Shown here one piece after another: positions 32,477 to 42,779 of a DNA stretch of 64,000 nucleotides (the stretch's first letter is position 1; each line of letters opens with the position of its first letter). The position numbers and the translations under genes were made by a program. Under the pieces are notes generated by a model. It made no database searches. It had not been told where the DNA came from and saw only the letters and a list, made by a program, of their open reading frames with translations. Where the stretch lies: contig NZ_CP041663.1 in assembly GCF_007858495.1 (NCBI RefSeq), positions 310,001 through 374,000 on the forward strand, written 5' to 3'. The DNA is from Mycoplasma anserisalpingitidis. Its GTDB lineage: Bacteria; Bacillota_I; Bacilli_A; Mycoplasmatales; Metamycoplasmataceae.

Positions 32477-33465
32477 TAATAACCTAAATTTTCGTTTTTG
32501 TAAATCAATTTTGAAACAATACTATAAGAGTAATAAATGATTAATAAATTAATTCAAATTTTAACTGGACTAATTAGTGTGTGGCTGAAAATTCAAAGTA
32601 CAATATCTCCAAATCCACCATTATTTGTAACTGATGCATCTCCTATAGCTAAAATCGGAACATTTGTTATCTCTAATAACGCTGAGAAAATAACAATCGG
32701 GATTACAATTAAATAACTTGTTTTATTTAACTTGAACCTTGTTATAGTAAGGAAAATCATCATAGTTGCAAAACCAGCAACTGTTAAAGTCAAAAGCATT
32801 CAACGGTTATTTATAGGTAATTTGACAAAAGCTGAATCAGGTAATTCAAAACCAATTACTGAGATTAGAATAACTATTAATAAACTTAAAAAGAAAACAG
32901 AAATAATTAAGCAAACATTTCTAAGTTGTGATTCAGTTTTAACTTTATCAATATTTTTAATTTGTATTGAAATCTTAATTATTTTTTCATGTACACTTTT
33001 AGACTTTTCAAATTCCTCTTTAGAAACTAATTCATCAAATTTAAGATTAAGTTTAAAAATCTTTCCTTTTAGATGTTCAATTTTTGATTGATCATCAAAA
33101 TAAAATTTAAGAAAATGCATAAAAAATCAGCCAATTATTCCTGAAACAAGTCCATTCATAGCTGTTGCTAATGTATAAAGTGGACTATAAAGTGTCGGAA
33201 CAATGAAAAACATCGAAATAATATCACTTAATAAACCAACCAAAAAACCAATAATTGGACCAAAAATAAAACCAGTAATTTTTACAGGTAAACCAATAAT
33301 ACTGAATTTTAATTGTGGTAAATAAGCCGCTGGAATTCCGCTACTTAAAAAAATAGTTAACGCTACTGAAACTGCAATTAAAATACCAACAAAAACCATT
33401 TTTTTAATGGTCCATTTACTAAAAATTCCTCATTTATTTGTAGGTGGTAAAATAGGTGATTTCAT
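32476..33465 (-). CDS. ECF transporter substrate-binding (S) component-like protein
   Basis: A 329-aa membrane protein. The N-terminal half has the S-component look: MVFVGILIAVSVALTIFLSS, then LPVKITGFIFGPIIGFLVGLLSDII, with the GxxxGxxxGxxSD type of turn seen in folate and vitamin S components of energy-coupling-factor transporters. A charged cytoplasmic insert of about 90 residues (KIEHLKGKIFKLNLKFDEL) separates two groups of membrane segments, which is longer than in most S components. The vitamin carried is not identifiable; a FolT-like role is one option. No ECF ATPase lies nearby, as expected for group II systems with shared energy-coupling modules. Confidence 0.7.
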
Positions 33466-33556
33466 ATATATAAATAATAAATTATTTTTTACTAAAATTA
33501 ATTTAATTTTCTTAATTTAAAAATAATTATAAAATTAAATTACTTACAGGAGAAAT

Positions 33557-34528
33557 ATGAATATTTTTAATAATAAAATAATGCGCATCATTAATACAAT
33601 TGTAACTAGTGATAGCGATATTAAAAAATTACGATTAAATAAAAAACAAACTCATTTGATTAAGTTTGCACAACTTTTTTACATTGCTTTAATTGTTTTT
33701 ACAGTTATTTTTTCATTTATTAGTTTTGCATTTAAAGGTCAAGAGTTTAAAAATATTATCATTACAGTTAATGTTTTGACTTTTTTTGTTTTACTTGCTG
33801 ACTATATTTTACATTGAATTACTTATCCTATTCGTAGTGAAAAAAGTAGCAAAATAAGAAGTTTAATTAGCTTTCCATTCACTGGAGTTGGCTTACTTTT
33901 ACTAATCTGCTTATTACCATCACTTTCAGCACTTCAATATTTACACCTTGAAACAAATCAGGTCTATAAATATTTTGAAACTCTAACATTTATCAGAGTT
34001 ATTCGTCTTATTTTTATTCTTAAAATCTTCCCACCATTCAAGATTTTAATAAATGTATTTAAAGAACAAAAATTAATTCTTAATTATGTCTTTATTTTCA
34101 TCATCATTTTAATCTTTGTTTTTGCATTAATTATCTGAAAAAATGAAGTAGAGTGACTTGAAAATGAAACACTTATTCAAACTGAAAAATGATTTAACTC
34201 GCAAAATATTACTCTTAGTCATACAAGTGAAGAATTTATCAATAAATATAACGAAATTAAAGATTCATTAAGTTCAAATGTTGTAACTAATCTTTTTGAT
34301 GCACTTTACTTTTCAACTATTACATTGACAACTATTGGTTATGGAGATTTTTCTCCACATGCAGCTACTTCAAAATTTATTGTTATAGTTATTTCAATTA
34401 TTGGTATTGCAATCTTTACAATCCCTTCGGGTATTGTGGCTGGAAGTATTATGAACAATATGAGTGTTATGGTTGATAAAAAAACTAAAAAGAAAGAAAA
34501 AGAATCAAAAAATAGCGAAAATAAATAG
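33557..34528 (+). CDS. Voltage-gated-type potassium channel
   Basis: A 323-aa protein with about six membrane segments. The pore region FDALYFSTITLTTIGYGDFS carries the K+ selectivity filter TIGYGD, followed by the last membrane helix with a GIVAG hinge. The segment RVIRLIFILKIFPPFKILI before it has arginines and lysines every three to four residues, like a voltage-sensing S4. It ends in a highly charged tail (KKTKKKEKESKNSENK). ATG 33557 follows AGGAG. It likely sets membrane potential or K+ balance. Transcribed alone. Confidence 0.9.
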
Positions 34529-34757
34529 GTTTTACTATTTTTTATAGCTTTTAATCTGTTCTAACCTTAAAAAAGGTGACCAAATTTTGGTTTTGACACA
34601 AAAATTTATTTCTTAATTTCAATATTATTTTTGAGCTATTAGTGATCCATTCTTTATATCAAATCATTTATATTTTAACCCAAAATATTTTATAAAAAGT
34701 TTTACTTTGCTATAATTTGATTGATAGGATATTCTTATTAATGGTGAAAACCTTTTG
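34529..34757. other. Intergenic region after the K+ channel gene
   Basis: AT-rich, without a convincing ORF, promoter or terminator with a clean stem. It leads into the tandem 40-bp repeat. Confidence 0.4.
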
Positions 34758-34797
34758 TGCCACTTGCCGATGGTTGTGGGGTATAAATGATTCGGTT
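34758..34797. repeat. 40-bp direct repeat, copy 1
   Basis: Starts tgccacttgccgatggttgt and ends aaatgattcggtt. Identical to copy 2 ten bases downstream. Its G+C content is far above that of the flanks. Confidence 0.9.
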
Positions 34798-34807
34798 CGC
34801 TAATGTT

Positions 34808-34847
34808 TGCCACTTGCCGATGGTTGTGGGGTATAAATGATTCGGTT
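34808..34847. repeat. 40-bp direct repeat, copy 2
   Basis: Exact copy of 34758-34797, with a ten-base spacer (cgctaatgtt), giving a 50-base period. It lies about 185 bases before the P-type ATPase gene. Confidence 0.9.
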
Positions 34848-34897
34848 TGAAAATTTCCACTTTTGTGGGATTTTTTATTATTAATAATGCAAAACAT

Positions 34898-34924
34898 ATA
34901 GAGAAATCATTCTCTATTTTTTAT
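34898..34924 (+). terminator. Terminator-like hairpin downstream of the 40-bp repeats
   Basis: atagagaa (34898-34905) / ttctctat (34910-34917), loop of four, then tttttatt. It could end a transcript that covers the repeats. Confidence 0.65.
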
Positions 34925-35031
34925 TAGAGCCACATTTATTTACAACTAAACATTATACATATCAAATGTTTAATAATTTTAATTATTAATATACAATTTA
35001 AATAAATACTTATTAAACGAATGGAAAAGAT

Positions 35032-37761
35032 ATGGATACAAATATTGAAGAATTAATAAACTCTACCGATATTAAAACTGGATTATCTACTGAAAAAGTT
35101 GAATTAAACAGAGAAAAATACGGTAAAAATATTTTAACTCAGAATAAAAAAGTTAATCCTTTTATTGCTTTTTTAAACCAATTCAAGGACTTTATGATTA
35201 TTCTCTTACTCATCGCTGCAGTAATTAGTTTTGGTGTAGCATTTTATGAACTATACACTAATAAAGATAGAAGCAGTACTGAAATAATCATAAGTTTTGT
35301 TGAACCATTTATTATTCTTTTAGTTGTTGCTCTTAATAGTATGCTTGGTGCATATCAAGAAGTTAAAAGTGATCAAGCAGTTAGAGCTTTAGAAAAAATA
35401 AATGAACAAAATGCTAAAGTTATAAGAAACGGAATTACTATTACAATTCCTGCTTCAGAATTAGTTGTCGGAGATTTAATTGTAATTGAATCTGGTGATA
35501 CTATTTCAGCTGATGCAAAAATTATCGAAGCATACAATTTTTTCGTTGTCGAATCTTCACTAACTGGTGAAAGTGTTGCAATTGAGAAAAATGCTGATAA
35601 AAATATAAAACAAACTAATATTTTAGCTGAAAAAACTAACATTGTTTTCTCAGGGACTTATTCAACTAATGGACGTGCACTTGCTGTAGTTTATTCGGTT
35701 GGTAAAAATACTGAAATTGGAAAAATTAACAATTTAATCCAAGAACAAAAAACCACAAGCACTCCACTACAAGATAAATTAAACAAAATGGGTAAATTAT
35801 TTGGTTGAGCAGGAATTGTTTTACTTTTTGTAAGTTTAATTATTCAAATTGTTTTAATTAACACTCTTAAAGGAACTTGAACAAATATTGATGTTTACTC
35901 AAACTCTTTAATCACTGCAATTAGTTTAGCAGTTGCAGCTATACCAGAGGGCTTAGTAACCTTTACAACCGTTCTTCTTGCTATTGGTGTTTCAAAAATG
36001 GCTAAAGAAAATGCAATTATTAAATCACTACCAGCTATTGAAACACTTGGATCAACAAATATTATTTGTTCTGATAAAACCGGAACATTAACTCAAAATA
36101 AAATGACTGTAGTTGATTTATTCTCAGAAAATAAATTACTTTCAGAAACTAAAGATAAAACTTCATTTAAACAAATTCTTAGTGCAGCAATAGCTTGTTC
36201 AGATGCTGAAATAAATATTGTTGACAAAGAGTTGATTGAAGTCGGAGATCCAACCGAAACAGGAATTATACGTGCTGGATTAGATATCGATTTAACTAAA
36301 AATGAAATTTTAGAGAAATATAAAAAAGTTTCTGCATTACCATTTGATAGCGAAAGAAAATTAATGTCTGTACTTCTTGAAAATAATTCACATAAAATTA
36401 TGATAACCAAAGGTGCACCAGATATTATCTTTAATTTAACTAATGCTGATAAGAAATTTAGAGAACTTAATGAACAGTGATCTAACAAAGCTTATCGTGT
36501 AATTGCTGTCGCTAAAAAAGAAATGCCTAACGATACTGAAGTAATTGACTTTAACGATGAAAAAGATTTAGAAATTGTTGGATTAATTGCTTTAATTGAC
36601 CCACCTAGAGAAGAGGTTAAACAATCAATTCTAGAATGTTTAAGTGCTGGTGTAAAACCAGTTATGATTACCGGGGACCATATCACTACTGCTGTTGCAA
36701 TTGCAAAAAATTTAAACATCTTCAGTGATAATGATATTGCTTTAACCGGTGCTGAATTAGCAAAATTAAGTGATGAAGAATTATACAACACTGTTGAGAA
36801 AGTTTCAGTTTACGCAAGAGTAAATCCTAGTGATAAACTTAGAATTGTACAAGCGTGACAAAAACACAACAAAGTTGTCGCTATGACTGGTGATGGAGTT
36901 AATGACGCACCTGCTCTTAAAGCATCAGATATTGGTTGCGCTATGGGGATAACAGGGACTGATGTTTCTAAACAAGCTGCAGACGTTATTTTAACTGATG
37001 ATAATTTCAATACAATCACTAAAGCAATTCGTGGTGGTAGAGAAATTTTCGACAAAATCAAAACTGTTATTTTAAATTTACTAATCTCATCAGTAACTGA
37101 AATTATTGTTATGATGATTGGTCTATTTGTGTTTAGATTTACCTTTGCACAACAAATAAATGATGCTGATTTTTGAGTTCTCTCAGCATCTCAATTACTT
37201 TGAATCAACCTTTTAACTCACGGTTTACCTGCTATAGCACTAGGTATGGTTCACAGTGGTGATAATGTTATGAATAGAAAACCATTTAATAAAGTTGAAT
37301 CAATCTTTGCTAGAGGTATGGGGATTAATTTAATGATTCAATCTTCAGTAGTTTCGCTTTTATCATTATTATCATATTCAATCGTGGCTTTAATTGCAAC
37401 TAAATATAATATTACTGGAATTGACTTTGTTAAAGTAACTTCAACTGCCTGCTTTGTGACTTTAGGAATGGCCACTTCATTAAGTTCACTAAATTTAATA
37501 AGTCATAAATCAATTTTTAAATGCAGTGTAAAAAGATTTAAGTTAGTATATTTAGCAAGTATGTTCTCAGTATTCTGTGTTATTCTTGCTGCTTATGTTC
37601 CTGGAGTAAGAACTGTATTTAAAATGTATGACTCAAACATATACCCATTTGAATTATGATTAATTCCAGTAGGACTAGGTTTTGGTTTAATAGTATGAAA
37701 CGAAATTTCAAAAGCTACTAAAATTCATGCAAAAATTTATAAGTTAAACAAACAAAAGTAA
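35032..37761 (+). CDS. P-type cation-transporting ATPase (P2 type)
   Basis: A 909-aa pump with all catalytic marks: TGES in the actuator domain, phosphorylation site SDKTGTLT with Asp near residue 348, KGAPD in the nucleotide domain, [12 protein letters not shown] in the hinge, and VAAIPEGL in membrane segment 4. This is the layout of Ca2+- or Na+-type P2 ATPases. In segment 6, where Ca2+ pumps have N-x-x-T-D-G-L-P, this protein reads NLLTHGLPA, so the usual ion-binding Asp is His (residue 730). Segment 5 keeps its Glu (SSVTEI). The ion is therefore uncertain. The gene is nine bases ahead of a HAD phosphatase and may share its transcript. Confidence 0.92.
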
Positions 37762-37770
37762 AGGATTAAA

Positions 37771-38610
37771 ATGAAAAGTAAATGAGCAATCTTTAGTGAT
37801 GTTGATGGTACAATTTATGGTTTTCCAGACAAAACTTTACCTGAAGCAAACAGAAAAAAATTATTAGAAATTACCGAAAAAGGAGTTCCATTTATTCTTA
37901 ATACCGGAAATGGGCCTTTTGAAAAAATTAAAAAATTAGCCTCATTAACCAAATCTAGATACATGATTTGTTCAAATGGAGCCGTTATTTATGATAACTT
38001 GAAAAATGAATTTGTTCATATTGAATACATGCCACTTGAAGAGGCTAAGAAAATATTCGATTTAGCTGATGAGCAAAATATTAAACTTTACTATTTTGGA
38101 ACTGATCAATACTACTTAAAAAATCATGATCAAGCAATGTATAGATTTCTTAGCGATTTCCTTGAATATGAAGACTGAATTACCGATGGACGCTTAAATG
38201 AAGATATTCATAAAATCGAAGTTTATGGTACTGAAGAAGAAATTAAAAAAGCATATGAAACATTCAAAAAAGCAAATATTAACTTAAATATTATCTACCT
38301 TGGATCACACATGGAAATTACTAAGCAAGGTGTTTCAAAAGGATCAGCAATTAAATGAATGTGTGAAAATATCTTTGATACTACCTTAGATAATGTTATG
38401 GCTATTGGTGATAGTCAAAATGACCAACAAATGCTTGAAATTGTTGGATATTCTTATGCAATGGCTAACTCAGATGAACAAACTAAAAAAGTGGCTAAAT
38501 ATCACACTTCAGATGTAAGACAAGCTGGTTTAGCTGAAGCAATTGATGATTATTTATACAGAAGTGATTTTGAACTAAAAAGACAAATTTCACAGCAAAC
38601 TAAGAAATAA
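37771..38610 (+). CDS. HAD-superfamily (Cof-type, class IIB) phosphatase
   Basis: A 279-aa protein. Motif I is FSDVDGTIYG (nucleophile and acid/base Asp), motif II lies in ILNTGNG, and motif IV is AIGDSQNDQQML. A KGSAIKWMCENI segment before motif IV contains the Lys of motif III. The large cap between motifs II and III makes it class IIB (Cof family), which hydrolyses sugar phosphates, flavin or nucleotide phosphates. The substrate is unknown. It starts after AAAGGA, nine bases behind the P-type ATPase stop, and ends at a strong terminator. Confidence 0.9.
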
Positions 38611-38619
38611 AATAAAAAA

Positions 38620-38660
38620 ATTAATATGTAGTTAAATTGCATATTAATTTTTTTATTTTT
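38620..38660 (+). terminator. Terminator of the P-type ATPase / HAD operon
   Basis: ttaatatg (38621-38628) / catattaa (38640-38647), then ttttttta. Confidence 0.85.
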
Positions 38661-38783
38661 TAATTATTGTTAATTATCATTTTTCCTTATTAAACACAAT
38701 TAGCGTTTTAAATATAATTTTCAATACAACCGTTAAAATGTTTAATCATAGATATTGACAGCAATATAAATGAATTTCCAATT

Positions 38784-39689
38784 CTATCCTCTTACAAAGT
38801 AGTTAAATACAGTAAATCATCCATAATTTCCAACTGAAAAAGTGTTGCCTCAAACAGTTATTTTCGTTAGATTTGAGCAACCTTTAAGTATACCTTCATC
38901 AATCTTGGTAAACCTATTTGAAATGGTAATTGAAGTTAGATTTGAGCAACCATTAAACGCTTTAACACCGATTGAAGTTACTTTATCTGGAATAATAAGC
39001 GATGTTAGACTTGAACAGTTATTAAATGCAAATTTATCAATTGAAGTTACCTTATTAGGGATAGTAATTGATGTTAAGTTAAAACAATTGCTAAAAACTT
39101 CTGATTCAATCTTAGTTAAATTATTAGGAATATTAATTGAGACTAAATTTGAACAATAACTGAATGCTGAATAACCAATCGAAGTTACACTATTTGGAAT
39201 AGTTACAGATTTTAAACTCAAACAGCCATTGAAAGCTTGTTGTCCAATTGAAGTAACCTTATTTGGTAAAGTAATTGATTCTAAACTTGAACAACGATAA
39301 AATGTACCAGGTTCAATTGAAGTTACACTATTTGGAATAGTTATTGATTTTAAATTTTCGCAAGAAGAAAACGCAAATGAACCAATTGAAGTTACGCTAT
39401 TAGGAATAGTAACACTTTTTAAATCTTTGCAATCTTCAAAAACTCTTGATTTTATAGATTTTATTTTTATTGTTTCTTCTTGATTGATATTAAAGTTTTT
39501 TATTCTTTTATCAACTCAAATCAAAACTTCACCACTTTTATCTAATTTATAGTACTCTTTCGGAGTATATATTTCATTCAATTCTTTGCTTTTAAGCTTA
39601 TCATTGCAACTTACAGATAAAATTATTGCTGGTAAAGTTGTGATTGCTGTAGTTGAGATTAATATTATTGTTTTTATATATTTTTTCAT
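38784..39689 (-). CDS. Leucine-rich-repeat (BspA/TpLRR type) lipoprotein
   Basis: A 301-aa protein. MKKYIKTIILISTTAITTLP and a lipobox ILSVSC mark it as a lipoprotein. It then has about nine repeats of 23 residues with the consensus SLTSITIPNKVTSIGxxAFxxC, the Treponema/BspA kind of leucine-rich repeat, common in mycoplasma surface proteins and associated with host binding. It ends in a short tail rich in aromatic residues (GWFTVFNYFVRG). I start it at ATG 39689 because AAAGG is well placed; GTG 39710 is in frame but has no such site. Seventy bases upstream lies a T17 run next to a TTGATT that could be a -35 box. Confidence 0.9.
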
Positions 39690-39759
39690 AAAATTCGCCT
39701 TTCTTTTCACTTCCTTACTTTAATTTTAGTGTTGTATTTTTTATTTTTTGAATACAATC

Positions 39760-39776
39760 AAAAAAAAAAAAAAAAA
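39760..39776. repeat. A17 homopolymer upstream of the LRR lipoprotein gene
   Basis: T17 on the minus strand, running straight into TTGATT and, 18 bases on, TACAAC, a plausible promoter for the LRR gene. The rest of 39690-39996 has no ORF that I would support. Confidence 0.6.
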
Positions 39777-39959
39777 GGAAACGTTTTCTATGAAATTGTA
39801 TGCTATCTGTGTTTAACTTTATTAAAAATATAAATCATGACAATTTTATTGTTATGAAATCAAACAAGCAAATTAGTTTTACATCTATTAATTAATTCAG
39901 CATTATTTAATAAAATAGATAAATTATTTTTATTTTTGTTAATGATTATTGTTTTATAA

Positions 39960-39986
39960 AAAAAAAGTTGACATTTGAATGTCAAC
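39960..39986 (-). terminator. Terminator of manA
   Basis: gttgacat (39967-39974) / atgtcaac (39979-39986), followed by T7 on the minus strand. It lies ten bases past the manA stop. Confidence 0.85.
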
Positions 39987-39996
39987 CTTGCATAAT

Positions 39997-40758
39997 TTAA
40001 TTTTTAATTCAACTAACAAAGAATATTGCTCGATTAGGTAGAACTTCACCAACACTTACTTCATAAGAAAAATAATTATCATTTTCATAAACTATTGCTC
40101 AACCGTTATCTTTAGTCACTTTAGAATTTGATATCAATTCACATTTATAAAATTCGTTTTGATAATAAAGATCTTCGTCGCTATTACTTCTAATTTCAGC
40201 ATTATAATCAAGATCTTTAATGCATTTTAATGCTTTATCTACATGAATCTCGCGCATTTGATTATTTTTATCAACTCTTTTATAATCATAAAGACGATAA
40301 GTTGTATCGGAAGGTTGCTGAACTTCAATAACAGTAATATTCGATTTATTCATTGTACCCAAACCATGAACTAAACCAGCAGGAATGTTGTAAAAACGAG
40401 ATTTTTGAACTTTTACGATATTCAAAATATCACCTAAATTGTTATTTTTCAATTTATTTTCAACAACTTCTTTATCATAATTTGTTAATCCTAAAACCAT
40501 TTCACTATTAGAATTACAGTCTAGTACAAATCAAGTTTCAGTTTTACCATTATTTTGTTTTTCTATTTCTCTTGCTAATAAATCATCAGGATGGACTTGA
40601 ACTGAGAGAGGTTCTTTAGCACAAATAATTTTAATCAATGGTGCGTTTTTTACTAGTGAGTTATCTGTAAACTTAGTTTCCATACCCTTTAAAGATGAAA
40701 CTAATCATATCTCATAACCTCAAATTTTATTATGAATTATTGGAACTATTTTTTTCAT
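39997..40758 (-). CDS. manA: Mannose-6-phosphate isomerase, class I
   Basis: A 253-aa enzyme that interconverts mannose 6-phosphate and fructose 6-phosphate. It has the zinc-site motif SVQVHPDD, the KNAPLIKII strand, and the active-site block FYNIPAGLVHGLG, all typical of type I phosphomannose isomerases of the short Firmicute form. The protein is shorter than the classical enzyme (about 315 aa in B. subtilis), mostly at the C-terminus. ATG 40758 has no Shine-Dalgarno sequence; TATAAT ends six bases before it. It stands as a single-gene unit with its own terminator. Confidence 0.85.
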
Positions 40759-40764
40759 AATTAA

Positions 40765-40770
40765 ATTATA
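40765..40770 (-). promoter_or_regulatory. -10 box of manA (leaderless start)
   Basis: TATAAT on the minus strand, six bases before ATG 40758. Confidence 0.65.
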
Positions 40771-40845
40771 TATATAATATTTTTATTAAACATTAAAATA
40801 TTAATAAAACATTCATGCTTAATGCACTTGTTTAATCTTTTAATG

Positions 40846-40851
40846 TATAAT
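40846..40851 (+). promoter_or_regulatory. -10 box of the tRNA-Ser/tRNA-Thr unit
   Basis: TATAAT 17 bases before the first base of tRNA-Ser; TTGTTT at 40828 is a poorly spaced -35 candidate. Confidence 0.55.
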
Positions 40852-40868
40852 AATTTATGTAAATAAAA

Positions 40869-40961
40869 GGTTAGTTACCCAAGTCCGGTTGAAGGGACCG
40901 CTCTCGAAAAGCGGCAGGGGTGGAGACATCCGCGAGGGTTCGAATCCCTCACTAACCGCCA
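40869..40961 (+). tRNA. tRNA-Ser (anticodon CGA)
   Basis: Acceptor stem ggttagt / actaacc, a long variable arm typical of serine tRNAs, and anticodon stem ccgct / agcgg around the loop ctcgaaa, giving CGA (codon UCG). The TPsiC arm contains ggttcgaatcc. CCA is encoded in the DNA. One base separates it from the next tRNA. Confidence 0.95.
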
Positions 40962-40962
40962 T

Positions 40963-41036
40963 GCCAGTTTAGCTTAGTGGTAAAGCACTTGACTCGTAAT
41001 CAAGCGACACGAGTCCGATTCTCGTAACTGGCACCA
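40963..41036 (+). tRNA. tRNA-Thr (anticodon CGU)
   Basis: Acceptor stem gccagtt / aactggc, D-loop agcttagtggt, and anticodon stem cttga / tcaag with loop ctcgtaa, giving CGU (codon ACG). TPsiC loop tccgattc. CCA is encoded. Co-transcribed with tRNA-Ser. Confidence 0.95.
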
Positions 41037-41135
41037 GAAAACTCCTAATGTTTTGCGATAAATTATGTAACCAAAATAAATTTCAACTTCTTGATATTAT
41101 GGTAAAATAAATTTATTAAAAAACGGTGGTATATT

Positions 41136-41351
41136 ATGACAAAAGAATTACAACAAGATACACAAAAAAATACAAATAAAAATTCAAAAATTAAATTAAT
41201 TATCACAATTGCAGTTATTGTAATTTTATTAGTATTTATTGCAGTTATGATTGCATACATCTCTGACTTCTTTATTTACAAAGATACAGCAAAAGATGGT
41301 CTTTTATGAACTGTTTCACAAAGAGAACATGGATTGTTTGGAATCTTTTAA
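41136..41351 (+). CDS. Small single-span membrane protein (71 aa)
   Basis: MTKELQQDTQKNTNKNSK is followed by one hydrophobic segment (LIITIAVIVILLVFIAVMIA) and a short outside tail (ISDFFIYKDTAKDGLLW). One UGA is read as Trp. GGTGG stands ten bases before ATG 41136 and a good terminator follows the stop, so it is a real single-gene unit. It is not SecE or SecG by sequence: the charged, conserved SecE motif is absent. I do not recognise the family. Confidence 0.7.
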
Positions 41352-41369
41352 GATCATAACAACCAGTTA

Positions 41370-41400
41370 AATTGGGCGTTTAAGGCTCAATTTTTTATTT
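41370..41400 (+). terminator. Terminator of the 71-aa membrane protein gene
   Basis: aattgggc (41370-41377) / gctcaatt (41385-41392), then ttttattt. Confidence 0.8.
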
Positions 41401-41489
41401 TAAAATTTTTATAGTTATCAATGAATTTTATTTACTTTACTTATATCTTCTTTTCGTTATAATTAAGCATAAATAAACAGGAGGTTGAT

Positions 41490-41564
41490 ATGTCAAATAC
41501 TATTTTACATAGATCTACTATTCAATCTCTTAATATATATATGTATATATATATTAAGAGATAA
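41490..41564 (+). CDS. Possible 24-codon leader peptide upstream of the methyltransferase gene
   Basis: An ATG with a near-ideal AGGAGG seven bases upstream opens a 24-codon ORF beginning MSNTILHRSTIQSL. Its last 13 codons lie inside a perfect palindrome (41526-41561). The stop is TAA, and further stops in frame prevent fusion to the methyltransferase. No family is expected at this size. The strong ribosome site and the hairpin make a regulatory leader plausible. It might instead be the remnant of a deleted gene, or of a specificity or controller protein. Confidence 0.4.
   Translation: MSNTILHRSTIQSLNIYMYIYIKR
41526..41561. repeat. Perfect 17-bp palindrome before the restriction-modification genes
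   Basis: TCTCTTAATATATATAT, two central bases, then its exact reverse complement. It forms a 17-pair hairpin in RNA with almost no loop, or a cruciform or dyad operator in DNA. It is not followed by a T run close enough to be an intrinsic terminator. Confidence 0.85.
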
Positions 41565-41597
41565 GTTAATTAATAATGATTTTTTTAAAGAGGTCTT

Positions 41598-42779
41598 ATG
41601 AAAACAATAAGACTTTTTGAATTTTTCTCAGGAATAGGTTCGCAATACAAAGCACTAAAAAATGTTGCGCAGAATTCTGAACTAGAAGTTATCTCAAGTG
41701 GTTGTTGTGAATGATACATAGATGCAATAGTTTCCTACTTAATAATTCATTATGGCGAATTAAAGCCTGAAACCGAACTCACTAGAGAACAAATGAGTGA
41801 TATTTTAAGTAAATATACCTTTAGTGCTGATTCAAAAACACCTGTTTCCAACAACTTCTTTATAAAAAATAAAAATCTATCAAAAATCTTTCCTTATTTG
41901 TATGCCTTTGTTAATAATGACTATTTTAATAAGGTTTATAAGACAAATAAAAAGTTAGAAAACTATACTGACATTACTAAAGTGGATAATCTTCAATCTG
42001 ATATTGATATTATGACATATTCATTCCCATGTCAAGATTTAAGTCAACAAGGAAAACAAAAAGGTTTAGAAAAAGGCACTCGTTCGGGACTTCTTTATGA
42101 AATAGAAAGAATTTTAGTAAATTCAGAACATAAACCTAAAGTGTTAATCTTAGAAAATGTTAAAGCACTAACAACCAAGAAATTTATAAATAATTTTCTC
42201 GACTGAGTAAAAACCCTTGAAAATTTAGGATATTCTACTTCATTCCAAACATTGAACTCATCTGATTTTGGTTCATCTCAAAACAGAGAAAGAGTTTTTG
42301 CTGTTTCCATACTAAATAATCAAACAAACAAAAAATTTGATTTTAATAATTTACAAAGAAAAGATCCTAAAAAAGTTTCTAGCATAGTAAAAGAGAGTAA
42401 TGAAGGAATTGATTGTAGTAGTTTAATAGAAAAATATAAATTTTCACCATTCAATGCAAGTATTAATGGTATTAATAAGGCAAGGTTAATAAATTACAGT
42501 AACTTTAATTCAGAAACATATGTTTACTTAACAAATGGCAAAGGTCCGACTTTAACAGCATCAGGAGCAAACAGCAGATTAAAATTCTATTTCCCAGAAA
42601 AAAATAAACTCAGATATATAAATGCTTGTGAAGCACTTCAGTATATGGGATTCGATAAAAAAGATTATTTAAAAATCAAAAAATCTGAAATGGTTACAGA
42701 AAACAAAATTATTTTTCTTTCTGGTAATTCTATTTCAGTTGAAGTATTAGAAGCTATTTTTAATGAGGTGGTAAAATGA
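41598..42779 (+). CDS. DNA (cytosine-5-)-methyltransferase
   Basis: A 393-aa enzyme that transfers a methyl group from S-adenosylmethionine to cytosine C5. Motifs in order: FEFFSGIGSQYKAL (I, SAM binding), SFPCQDLSQQGKQKG (IV, with the catalytic Cys near residue 145), LILENVKAL (VI, ENV), SSQNRERVF (VIII), GKGPTLTASGANSR (IX) and LSGNSISVEVLEAIF (X). All key residues are present, so it should be active. The recognition sequence cannot be predicted. It starts behind AAAGAGG and overlaps the next gene by four bases (ATGA), forming a type II restriction-modification operon. Confidence 0.93.

Noticed and set aside
34758-34847. A small CRISPR array (two identical 40-bp units)
   Set aside because: The spacer is only ten bases, there are only two units, and no cas gene is in the window.
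34664-34897. A minus-strand 77-codon ORF across the 40-bp repeats
   Set aside because: The repeat is read in different frames in the two units, so the peptide is not a repeat protein. There is no ribosome site, and the frame seems accidental.
36093-37061. Long minus-strand ORFs opposite the P-type ATPase
   Set aside because: They are shadows of the coding frame, without ribosome-binding sites or recognisable motifs, and lie opposite conserved catalytic motifs.
41526-41561. The palindrome as an intrinsic terminator of the leader ORF
   Set aside because: No T run follows closely: the next T7 begins about 19 bases downstream, and the stem is nearly pure AT.
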